A DNA stretch of 6,446 nt from Betaproteobacteria bacterium. Its GTDB lineage: Bacteria > Pseudomonadota > Gammaproteobacteria > Burkholderiales > SG8-39. The stretch lies in the NCBI GenBank assembly GCA_012274205.1, contig JAAOZY010000047.1, positions 1 through 6,446 of the forward strand. The letters run 5' to 3'. The number at the start of each line of letters is the position of its first letter. Positions within the stretch are counted from its first letter, which is position 1. The position numbers were made by a program, and so were the translations under genes. Below the pieces are notes generated by a model that made no database searches, had not been told where the DNA came from, and saw only the letters and a list, made by a program, of their open reading frames with translations. Of this stretch, positions 1-4,829 are shown in pieces.

Positions 1-14
1 CCCTCTGTACCGCC

Positions 15-626
15 TCAGGGCCGCTTGGCGTAGCGCTCGTGCATGTGCTGCCCGAGGGCGAGCATGAAGCGCAGCGTCTCCTGCGTGCGGCTGTCGCTGA
101 GCATCCGGTACATGGAAACGATCCCGCCTTCGGTCCGCTCGTCCTCCGCCTGCTTCGCCGCCGCGTCCATCGATTCGAGCAGTCCGCCCACCATGTCGAG
201 CCGATCGACAAACGTCGGCAGCAGAGTGGCGACGCGCTGCAGCGATCCGCTCGCTTCGAGCTTCGCCAGCATCTCCACCAGCCGACCCGCCCCGCCGCGG
301 TTGAGCCGGTCTAGCAGCGACAGCCCTTCGCTAACGGCTTCGGTCAGACGTCCGACCATTTCCTCCGTCAGCGCATCTTCCGCCGAGCCGTATACACGCG
401 CCAGATTGATCAGCCGCTGCAAGTCGCCGTTTTCGACCATCTGCGCCAGTTGCGGTATCGCCTTGCCCAGCCCGCTGCGGTTGACCTTGTCCATCAGATC
501 CATCGCAGTGGCGGCGCTGTCGGCAACACGGCCGACGATATCCTCGGTCATCGCGTCCCGCGCCGCGGTGGCGACGCCGGCGAGCTCTTCCAGCGAGCCG
601 GTAAGTTCCTTCGAATCTCCGTTCAT
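15..626 (-). CDS. DUF1641 family helical protein, partner of the SQR-like flavoprotein
   Basis: This 203-residue soluble protein has no signal peptide, membrane segment or cysteine and is predicted to be almost all helix. The C-terminal part (about residues 167-195, GGIVSMYRMLSDSRTQETL onward) resembles the short DUF1641 domain. Upstream of it, residues 22-80 and 82-140 form a gap-free tandem repeat with a period of 60: DAMTEDIVGR at 24-33 matches DALTEEMVGR at 84-93, the NRSGLG and NRGGAG motifs lie at 49 and 109, and GDLQRL and GSLQRV lie at 67 and 127. The start is supported by a GGGAGGG ribosome binding site (630-636). The gene begins 12 bases after the flavoprotein stop, so the two are very likely co-transcribed and translationally coupled. 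DUF1641 proteins are known mainly as small neighbours of oxidoreductases (for example the Bacillus YjgD/YrhD type beside formate-dehydrogenase-like genes), and their biochemical role is not established. A scaffold or accessory role for the flavoprotein is inference. Confidence 0.85.
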   Translation of the reverse strand: MNGDSKELTGSLEELAGVATAARDAMTEDIVGRVADSAATAMDLMDKVNRSGLGKAIPQLAQMVENGDLQRLINLARVYGSAEDALTEEMVGRLTEAVSEGLSLLDRLNRGGAGRLVEMLAKLEASGSLQRVATLLPTFVDRLDMVGGLLESMDAAAKQAEDERTEGGIVSMYRMLSDSRTQETLRFMLALGQHMHERYAKRP

Positions 627-629
627 GTT

Positions 630-636
630 CCCTCCC
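630..636 (-). promoter_or_regulatory. Ribosome binding site of the DUF1641 gene
   Basis: On the minus strand this reads GGGAGGG and ends 3 bases before the ATG at 626. It lies within the 12-base gap after the flavoprotein stop codon (639-641), which fixes the DUF1641 start and suggests translational coupling. Confidence 0.7.
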
Positions 637-638
637 GG

Positions 639-1778
639 CTACAGCAGTCCACGTGCGGAGGCCCAATACAGTTTGTTGTAGGCGGCCTTGAACCAGTGCA
701 TGGCGCGCGTCGGCGCCTTCGGGTCGGGCGGATTCGTGTAATTGAACATGGCGTAAGTGGCACGGTCCAGGCCGGCCTCGATGAAGCAGAACACCTTGCC
801 GTCGTAATCGCGCATCGGCGTGGTGATGCCCATCTTTATCATCGCGGCAATGTTCTCGCCCAGCGTCTCGGCTTCGAAGTGCGCGGTGGAGCCGGCCTTG
901 CTGATCGGAATGTTGGTGGTGTCGCCGATCACATAGACGTTGGTGCGCCCCTCCATGTTGAGCTTGGTCTTGTTGGTCGGAATCCAGCCGTTCTGGCCGA
1001 GCTTGTTCTTCTCGATCACTTCCATGCCGCGGTGCGCGGGTACCGCGATCAGCAGGTCAAACGGCACTTCGGAGCCCTCTTCGCTGCGCAGCACCTTCTT
1101 CGCGCCGTCCACTTCCTTGATGTTGAAGAAGGTTTCGTACTTTATGCCGAGCCGGTCGAATTCGGGCGCGGCCCACTTGGCCACGTTTTCCAGGCTATGC
1201 ACGCGACCGATCGGGTAGGTGTAATGCAGCTTCACCTTGTCGGCGATGCCGCGCTCCTTGAAGTAATCGTGCAGCATGAAGGTGATTTCCAGCGGCGCCA
1301 TCGGGCATTTGTGCGGCACGCCGACGGTGATCACTACGTTGCCGCCCTGGAATTCCTGCAGCCGGCGCATCATCTTCAGCGCCGTTTCCTCGGTATAGAA
1401 GAACTCCGCATTTTCCGCCAGGCCTTTCACCTCCTCGGGCACCATGCGCGAGCCGGTGGCGATCACCAGCACATCGTAGTCGTAGGTCTTGCCGCCCTTG
1501 GTAACGACTTTGTTGTTGTCGAGCTGGAATGTTTCCACCGGGTCCACATGGAACTCGATGCCCTGCTCGAGCAGGCTGGCCTGATCGCGATACAGCGCGT
1601 CCGGCGTGCTGCGGCCGATGGCGAGATAGAGCAAACCGGGTTGATACAAGTGCCGGTCCGACGCCGACAGCATGGTGATGCGCGCCTTGCCCGATCGCAA
1701 TTCCGTACTCAGACGCCGCGCCAGATTATTCGCCAGAATGGTGCCGCCCATGCCGCCGCCGATTATGAGTATCTTCAT
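639..1778 (-). CDS. Sulfide:quinone oxidoreductase-like FAD-dependent oxidoreductase
   Basis: This 379-residue flavoprotein belongs to the SQR / flavocytochrome c sulfide dehydrogenase group of the disulfide-reductase superfamily. An FAD-binding GGGMGG loop (residues 7-12) follows the first strand, ATGSR at 107-111 is the second nucleotide motif, and VYVIGD (281-286) followed by SKAGS (293-297) is the C-terminal FAD contact. There are only two cysteines. Cys158, in PHKCPMAPLE, and Cys331, in KVFCFIEAG, sit where the two cysteines of the SQR sulfur-transfer pair are expected; the additional N-terminal-half cysteine of many classical SQRs is absent. The aromatic and basic C-terminus (about 361-379, HWFKAAYNKLYW) could be an amphipathic membrane-docking helix. 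There is no signal peptide, so it probably faces the cytoplasm. A GAGGAGG ribosome binding site lies 5 bases before the ATG. The likely reaction is oxidation of sulfide or a carrier persulfide with quinone as acceptor, but the substrate is inferred. It lies 57 bases after the TusA-like gene and 12 bases before the DUF1641 gene. Confidence 0.85.
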   Translation of the reverse strand: MKILIIGGGMGGTILANNLARRLSTELRSGKARITMLSASDRHLYQPGLLYLAIGRSTPDALYRDQASLLEQGIEFHVDPVETFQLDNNKVVTKGGKTYDYDVLVIATGSRMVPEEVKGLAENAEFFYTEETALKMMRRLQEFQGGNVVITVGVPHKCPMAPLEITFMLHDYFKERGIADKVKLHYTYPIGRVHSLENVAKWAAPEFDRLGIKYETFFNIKEVDGAKKVLRSEEGSEVPFDLLIAVPAHRGMEVIEKNKLGQNGWIPTNKTKLNMEGRTNVYVIGDTTNIPISKAGSTAHFEAETLGENIAAMIKMGITTPMRDYDGKVFCFIEAGLDRATYAMFNYTNPPDPKAPTRAMHWFKAAYNKLYWASARGLL

Positions 1779-1783
1779 CTCCG

Positions 1784-1790
1784 CCTCCTC
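1784..1790 (-). promoter_or_regulatory. Ribosome binding site of the SQR-like gene
   Basis: The minus strand reads GAGGAGG, 5 bases upstream of the ATG at 1778. It supports this start, which places the FAD-binding loop right at the N-terminus as is usual for the family. The rest of the 57-base gap (1779-1835) shows no hairpin or clear promoter. Confidence 0.7.
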
Positions 1791-1835
1791 AGGTTGATTT
1801 CGAACTTCGCCGACCCTAATTGTCTTGACCTGCCG

Positions 1836-2066
1836 CTATTTTGATTTTCTTACCGTGATATGCCAGACGCCCGCCTCTTCGGTGGTGGACACGTGCTCAT
1901 GGCCCACCTTGTGCGCCCATTCCGGGATGTCTTTTGCCGAGCCCTTGTCGTTGGACAGCACTTCCAGTTCATCGCCGACCTGCGACATTTTCAGCACGCC
2001 GATCAGTTCCATCAGTGGACCGGGGCAGAAGCTGCCGCGGCCGTCGATTATTCTCTTCTCTGCCAT
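1836..2066 (-). CDS. Divergent TusA-family sulfur carrier (CPGP type)
   Basis: This 76-residue protein has the TusA/SirA/YedF fold pattern: a short strand with DGRG, then a cysteine at the start of helix 1 (FCPGPLMEL, Cys14), then a VGDELEVLSND strand and the KGSAKDIPEW helix. Cys14 is the only cysteine and is the expected persulfide-bearing residue. The motif is CPGP rather than the classical CPxP with a hydrophobic x seen in the neighbouring TusA, and the two proteins differ over most of their length. This is therefore probably a separate subfamily and not a recent duplicate. The ribosome binding site is weak (TAGGGG, 6 bases before the ATG). It begins 38 bases after the DsrE-like gene and precedes the SQR-like gene. 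A role as a cytoplasmic sulfur carrier serving that flavoprotein or the DsrE-like protein is inference from context. A TusA-like protein working in another pathway is the alternative. Confidence 0.85.
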   Translation of the reverse strand: MAEKRIIDGRGSFCPGPLMELIGVLKMSQVGDELEVLSNDKGSAKDIPEWAHKVGHEHVSTTEEAGVWHITVRKSK

Positions 2067-2104
2067 TTTTCGCCCCTATTTGGTTCGTGGATATGATTCG
2101 GCTG

Positions 2105-2497
2105 TCAGAACGTCCAGACCTGTGCATCTGCGGTTTCACTCAGGAATGCGGCCAGCCCAGTCGGTTCGCCCACGAACGGCTCCAGCGTTTCGGTGGCGAT
2201 GCCGGCGATGTCGAGCGCCATCGAGCACGGCAGGATTTTCGCGTCCCCGAGCTCGACCGCCTGCCTGAATAGTGTCTTGAAATCCGGCGCTTTCTTTTGC
2301 ACCAGGAGATCGCCGAAATGGCCCTCGCTGGGCGCTTCGGTCGATGCGCCTTTGATGAAATAGGGCACGGCGTTCATGGAAAGGAAAATGGTGACCTCGA
2401 TTCCGCTCACCGCCGCCACCGAAGCGGACATGGCCGCCATTTGCAGGCGCTCACGCGTTCCCGAAACCACCACCACGCAGATTTTCTGTGCAGCCAT
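2105..2497 (-). CDS. DsrE/DsrF-like sulfur-transfer protein
   Basis: This 130-residue protein has the DsrE/F/H fold pattern: KICVVVVSG as the first strand, an MSASVAAVSG helix, VTIFLSMNAVPYF as the second strand and following loop, and ILPCSMALDIAGI carrying the conserved cysteine (Cys91). The CSMALDIAGI block matches the Cys-x-Met-x-Met-x-x-x-Gly pattern typical of the DsrE2/DsrE3-like branch. It has no added membrane segments, so it is a soluble, DsrE3-like form. Cys7 is the only other cysteine and sits at the start of the first strand, so it is less likely to be catalytic. Proteins of this branch accept or donate sulfur to TusA in sulfur oxidisers. The start is fixed by an AGGAGG ribosome binding site (2505-2510), 7 bases from the ATG. 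It sits between two TusA-family genes, which fits a relay. The subfamily assignment is less certain than the family. Confidence 0.85.
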   Translation of the reverse strand: MAAQKICVVVVSGTRERLQMAAMSASVAAVSGIEVTIFLSMNAVPYFIKGASTEAPSEGHFGDLLVQKKAPDFKTLFRQAVELGDAKILPCSMALDIAGIATETLEPFVGEPTGLAAFLSETADAQVWTF

Positions 2498-2504
2498 CGC
2501 TACT

Positions 2505-2510
2505 CCTCCT
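2505..2510 (-). promoter_or_regulatory. Ribosome binding site of the DsrE-like gene
   Basis: The minus strand reads AGGAGG within GAGGAGGAG, 7 bases upstream of the ATG at 2497. It is a strong, well-spaced site that fixes the start. Confidence 0.7.
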
Positions 2511-2593
2511 CATACAGGCAAACGCCACCCCGACCTCAAACCGGGCGCCGGGGCGGTCGTGCCCTTCTGCTCTGCGCGGCTTGCAACTCCGTC

Positions 2594-2628
2594 CCCGCCG
2601 GCACCTCAGCGCCGGACGGCACGGCGGG
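2594..2628. repeat. Inverted repeat, 7-base arms
   Basis: CCCGCCG (2594-2600) and CGGCGGG (2622-2628) are perfect inverted arms around a 21-base loop. The loop itself has a CCGGC/GCCGG option that would form an alternative hairpin. There is no T run on the minus-strand downstream side, so it is not a standard terminator. It lies in the leader of the DsrE-like gene if transcription starts near 2670. Confidence 0.35.
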
Positions 2629-2674
2629 AATTTATGGAAAAAAGACTACCCCCGACGGAGGAAATGCGCAATTC

Positions 2675-2703
2675 ATAATATCGGCTGTTCCAACCAACAG
2701 AAT
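2675..2703 (-). promoter_or_regulatory. Possible promoter for the DsrE-to-DUF1641 genes
   Basis: The minus strand has TATTAT (2675-2680), one base from the -10 consensus, in a locally AT-rich patch. The upstream hexamer at 17-base spacing (2698-2703, ATTCTG) is a poor -35, so an activator or another sigma factor would be needed. The position, about 180 bases upstream of the DsrE-like start, is plausible but implies a long leader. Confidence 0.2.
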
Positions 2704-2752
2704 TACCGATTCTCATTGGCGCCCGGCCGCCTTTCGCGCCGCTGCGCGCCGC

Positions 2753-2980
2753 CTATTTGCGCTTGAGGAAGAAAGTGTACTCGTTGCCGGCCTCGCTCTG
2801 CGACAGCAGCTCGTTGCCGGTCTGCTTGCTGAACGCCTGGAAATCCTTGACCGAACCCACGTCGGTGGAAACGATGCGCAGCACCTGCCCGCTCTGCATT
2901 TCGGTCAGCGCTTTTTTCGCGCGCAATATGGGCAGCGGGCAGTTCAGGCCGCGTGCATCCAGATCTTTGTCGAAATCCAT
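2753..2980 (-). CDS. tusA: TusA sulfur carrier protein (CPLP type)
   Basis: This 75-residue protein is a canonical TusA: DLDARGLNCPLPILRAKKAL places Cys14 in the CPLP motif at the start of helix 1. This is followed by the MQSGQVLRIVSTD strand, a VKDFQAFSKQTG helix and a final YTFFLKRK strand. The length is normal for the family. Cys14 is the only cysteine and carries sulfane sulfur as a persulfide. TusA serves tRNA thiolation in E. coli, whereas in sulfur oxidisers it delivers sulfur to Dsr or sHdr systems; the neighbours here favour the oxidative role. The start has the strongest ribosome binding site in the window. The gene lies 164 bases after soeC and 255 bases before the DsrE-like gene, so it may have its own promoter. 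The canonical motif and the divergent copy at 1836-2066 together suggest division of labour. Confidence 0.9.
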   Translation of the reverse strand: MDFDKDLDARGLNCPLPILRAKKALTEMQSGQVLRIVSTDVGSVKDFQAFSKQTGNELLSQSEAGNEYTFFLKRK

Positions 2981-2988
2981 GGTCGTAT

Positions 2989-2996
2989 CCTCCTTT
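2989..2996 (-). promoter_or_regulatory. Strong ribosome binding site of tusA
   Basis: The minus strand reads AAAGGAGG, 8 bases before the ATG at 2980, a near-perfect match to the anti-Shine-Dalgarno sequence. It suggests that this carrier is made in larger amounts than its neighbours, as is common for TusA in sulfur oxidisers. Confidence 0.75.
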
Positions 2997-3023
2997 GGCT
3001 CAGTTGCTTCCGCGGCGGGTGCT

Positions 3024-3039
3024 GCGGACGGGCGTCCGC
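3024..3039. repeat. Perfect inverted repeat in the tusA leader
   Basis: GCGGACG and CGTCCGC are perfect 7-base arms with a 2-base centre. In RNA this would be a 6-bp stem with a 4-base loop, about 27 bases upstream of the tusA ribosome binding site. No T run follows on the minus strand, so it is not an intrinsic terminator. It could be a dimer-binding site or an mRNA-stabilising or processing hairpin. Chance in GC-rich sequence is also possible. Confidence 0.4.
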
Positions 3040-3099
3040 CGGCTCTGGTCCTGCGGCTCGGCTACAGCGGCGGCGTGTTTTCCGCATCTCGAAAAAACC

Positions 3100-3127
3100 A
3101 GCGTAGCAGAACCCACGGCGTTTGCAA
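3100..3127 (-). promoter_or_regulatory. Possible promoter for tusA
   Basis: On the minus strand, TTGCAA (3122-3127, 4 of 6 to the -35 consensus) and TACGCT (3100-3105) are 16 bases apart, with TGC directly before the -10 hexamer giving an extended -10 (TGnTA). It lies just downstream of the soeC stop, and transcription would start about 110 bases before tusA. The TTGCAA sits in a 12-base near-palindrome (CGTTTGCAACCG on the plus strand) that could alternatively be an operator. Confidence 0.3.
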
Positions 3128-3144
3128 CCGTGCCGTCGCGGCGT

Positions 3145-4089
3145 TCAGGAAATCGCCTGGTAATAGAGGTTTTGCGGATGCCGCGCCTGCGCGAAGAAGA
3201 ACCAGCGCTCGGCGAGCAAGCCCAGATACTGCAGCAGGAACGCCGCCGCCAATACCGGCCAGGACGCCAGGGCCGAACCCGCCGCGAGCAGCGCCAGCGG
3301 CAGCGGGAACACCAGCAGCAGGAATCCCCATTTCACCAAACGCAGCCAGGCGAACGACTTCCCGTGAAAGAAGTCGCGCGTATTGAACGAGCCGCCCATG
3401 GAACCCTGGGCCTTCTGCGCAATGCGCGGATGCTTCACGCCGATGGCGGTCTGCACTGTCGACTTCGGCCGCAGGCTCGCATTGCGCGCGAGCGCGGCGC
3501 CGCGCATGACCAGGGCAGCCAGGGTGACTCCGGCGGTCCATGCGGCCGCGGTCAGCAGCAGCGCGGGCGCCTGCGCCGCCGCCCAGGTCGTGCCAAGAAG
3601 GAAACCGGAGCTACAGCCGAGCAGCAGGTAGTTGATCACGGTGAGCGGCGTATGCCATTCCTGCAGAAAGGGCAGGCAGGCATAGATCATGCCGGTGCAC
3701 ACGAACAACAGCAGTGCGAGCGCCACGCCCGCGCCTCCGAGCGTCAGAGTCAGGTCTGCCGCGCCGCGCAGATGATGCGCCAAGCCGTAGGCCGCCACCA
3801 CGGCCATGAAGGCAGGGAGCACGATCACCTCGCGCGACAGCCACGAGCTGCGCCACATCGCAGCCGAACGCCAGGCGCGCTCGGGGCGGCCCAAATGGAA
3901 GAACGAGGCGGCCAATCCCGCACCGAGCAGCGCGAGCACGAGCACGCAGCCCAGCGAAAAGTATTGCGCCGAGGGCATGGCCCAGAGGCCCAGCGAGGCA
4001 CCGTACTCGGCCGAATAGAGCGCGACGAACAGGCCTTGGCCCGCGCCAATCAGCGTGGTGAGAAAAATGACCGAGAAGGCGGGACGCAT
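3145..4089 (-). CDS. soeC: SoeC, DmsC/NrfD-like membrane anchor of sulfite dehydrogenase
   Basis: This 314-residue integral membrane protein is the quinone-interacting subunit of the molybdoenzyme. It has about eight hydrophobic segments (near residues 5-24, 46-64, 88-107, 116-135, 150-172, 175-197, 252-272 and 276-294). The FHLGRPERAW motif with MWRSSWLSREV (64-88), between segments 2 and 3, is characteristic of the DmsC branch. The hydrophilic stretch around 200-250, which includes RPKSTVQTAIGVKH, is the expected large loop. The open frame extends upstream to 4257, but the ATG at 4087-4089 is preferred. It follows the soeB stop by 5 bases and gives the family-typical N-terminus (MRPAFSVIFLTTLIGAGQG). 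The ribosome binding site is weak, as expected for coupled translation. The subunit passes electrons from SoeB to the quinone pool. A polysulfide- or DMSO-reductase-type anchor is the alternative, but the length and the sulfur-oxidation neighbours favour SoeC. Confidence 0.87.
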   Translation of the reverse strand: MRPAFSVIFLTTLIGAGQGLFVALYSAEYGASLGLWAMPSAQYFSLGCVLVLALLGAGLAASFFHLGRPERAWRSAAMWRSSWLSREVIVLPAFMAVVAAYGLAHHLRGAADLTLTLGGAGVALALLLFVCTGMIYACLPFLQEWHTPLTVINYLLLGCSSGFLLGTTWAAAQAPALLLTAAAWTAGVTLAALVMRGAALARNASLRPKSTVQTAIGVKHPRIAQKAQGSMGGSFNTRDFFHGKSFAWLRLVKWGFLLLVFPLPLALLAAGSALASWPVLAAAFLLQYLGLLAERWFFFAQARHPQNLYYQAIS

Positions 4090-4094
4090 CGCGC

Positions 4095-4829
4095 TTACCA
4101 GGTGGTGCTGTCGTCGAGCGACGGCGCCTTGATGTCGGGTTTGGGCAGCTTGCGGTCGATCTTGAGCGGATTGTCGACGCGCTCGAGCTCGTCGCGGTGC
4201 AGGGTGATTTCGGTCTTGCGCCGCGGCAGGTAGTGATTGGCCGGATGCGTGCCCCACTCCGGCATCAGCGCGTAGCCGCCGGCGTCGCGTATTGCCTTTG
4301 ACACCACCGACTCGGGATCATGCACATCGCCGAACAGGCGCGCACTGGTCGGGCAGGCCATGACGCAGGCGGGCTTGCGGTCCGCAGGCGGCAGCAGTTC
4401 ATCGTAGATGCGGTCCACGCACAGGGTGCACTTCTTCATCACCTTCTGGTGCTCGTCGACTTCGCGCGCGCCGTAGGGGCAGGCCCAGGCGCAGTACTTG
4501 CAGCCGATGCACTTGTCGTAGTCGACCAGCACGATGCCGTCCTCGGCGCGCTTGTAGCTCGCGCCGGTGGGGCACACCGGCACGCAGGGCGGGTCCTCGC
4601 AGTGCAGACAGGACTTGGGGAAGTGCACCGTCTGCGTATTCGGGAATTCGCCGACTTCGAACGTCTGCACGCGGTTGAAGAAGGTGCCGGTGGGATCGCG
4701 GCCGTAGGGATTGTCGTCCGAGAGGAAGCCGGCCGCGCCCGAGGTATTCCATTCCTTGCAGCTGGTGACGCAGGCGTGGCAGCCGACGCAGACGTTGAGA
4801 TCGATCACCAGCGCGAGCTGCTTGCTCAT
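4095..4829 (-). CDS. soeB: SoeB, four-[4Fe-4S] iron-sulfur subunit of sulfite dehydrogenase
   Basis: This 244-residue protein has 16 cysteines in four ferredoxin-type groups: Cys14/17/20/24 (CVGCHACVTSC), 74/77/82/86 (CLHCEDPPCVPVCP), 107/110/113/117 (CIGCKYCAWACP) and 134/137/155/159 (CTLC and CVMACP). This is the DmsB/PsrB/SoeB arrangement for four [4Fe-4S] clusters carrying electrons from the molybdenum site to the membrane subunit. A C-terminal extension of about 80 residues follows the last cluster motif, making it longer than the typical DmsB or PsrB and closer to SoeB. There is no signal peptide, which fits a cytoplasmic location. The start is chosen at 4829: this ATG overlaps the soeA TGA as ATGA and sits 13 residues before the first cysteine. 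The longer upstream reading in this frame overlaps soeA and is spurious. Confidence 0.9.
   Translation of the reverse strand: MSKQLALVIDLNVCVGCHACVTSCKEWNTSGAAGFLSDDNPYGRDPTGTFFNRVQTFEVGEFPNTQTVHFPKSCLHCEDPPCVPVCPTGASYKRAEDGIVLVDYDKCIGCKYCAWACPYGAREVDEHQKVMKKCTLCVDRIYDELLPPADRKPACVMACPTSARLFGDVHDPESVVSKAIRDAGGYALMPEWGTHPANHYLPRRKTEITLHRDELERVDNPLKIDRKLPKPDIKAPSLDDSTTW

Larger units (their letters stand above)
2498..2752. other. 255-base intergenic gap between tusA and the DsrE-like gene
   Basis: This is the longest non-coding stretch in an otherwise compact cluster. It contains GC-rich imperfect inverted repeats at both ends and a more AT-rich middle (about 2625-2720) with a TATTAT element on the minus strand. 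No tRNA, sRNA or intrinsic terminator (stem followed directly by a T run) is evident. Short minus-strand frames in it, such as a 36-codon one from 2716, lack a ribosome binding site. The gap may separate the soeABC-tusA transcript from a DsrE-to-DUF1641 transcript. Confidence 0.5.

Noticed and set aside
450..1844. A 464-codon plus-strand open frame opposite the flavoprotein and TusA-like genes
   Set aside because: It is antisense to genes with clear FAD and TusA motifs, its translation is rich in His, Arg and Gly without any recognisable domain, and long shadow frames are common in GC-rich DNA.
2606..2716. A 36-codon minus-strand frame in the tusA to DsrE-like gap
   Set aside because: It has no ribosome binding site, no recognisable motif and crosses the candidate -10 element.
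3091..3135. Possible intrinsic terminator after soeC (CACGG/CCGTG hairpin and a TTTTTT run on the minus strand)
   Set aside because: The stem is only 5 bp and about 15 bases separate it from the T run, so it does not have terminator geometry.
2953..4233. A 426-codon plus-strand open frame opposite soeC
   Set aside because: Its translation is a low-complexity Arg/Gln/Glu-rich product typical of the complement of a GC-rich membrane protein gene, and it runs antisense to a well-supported soeC.
4090..4257. Upstream extension of the soeC frame to an ATG at 4257
   Set aside because: It would overlap most of the soeB C-terminal extension and gives an Arg/Ala/Gln-rich N-terminus, while the ATG at 4089 gives the family-typical membrane start just after the soeB stop.
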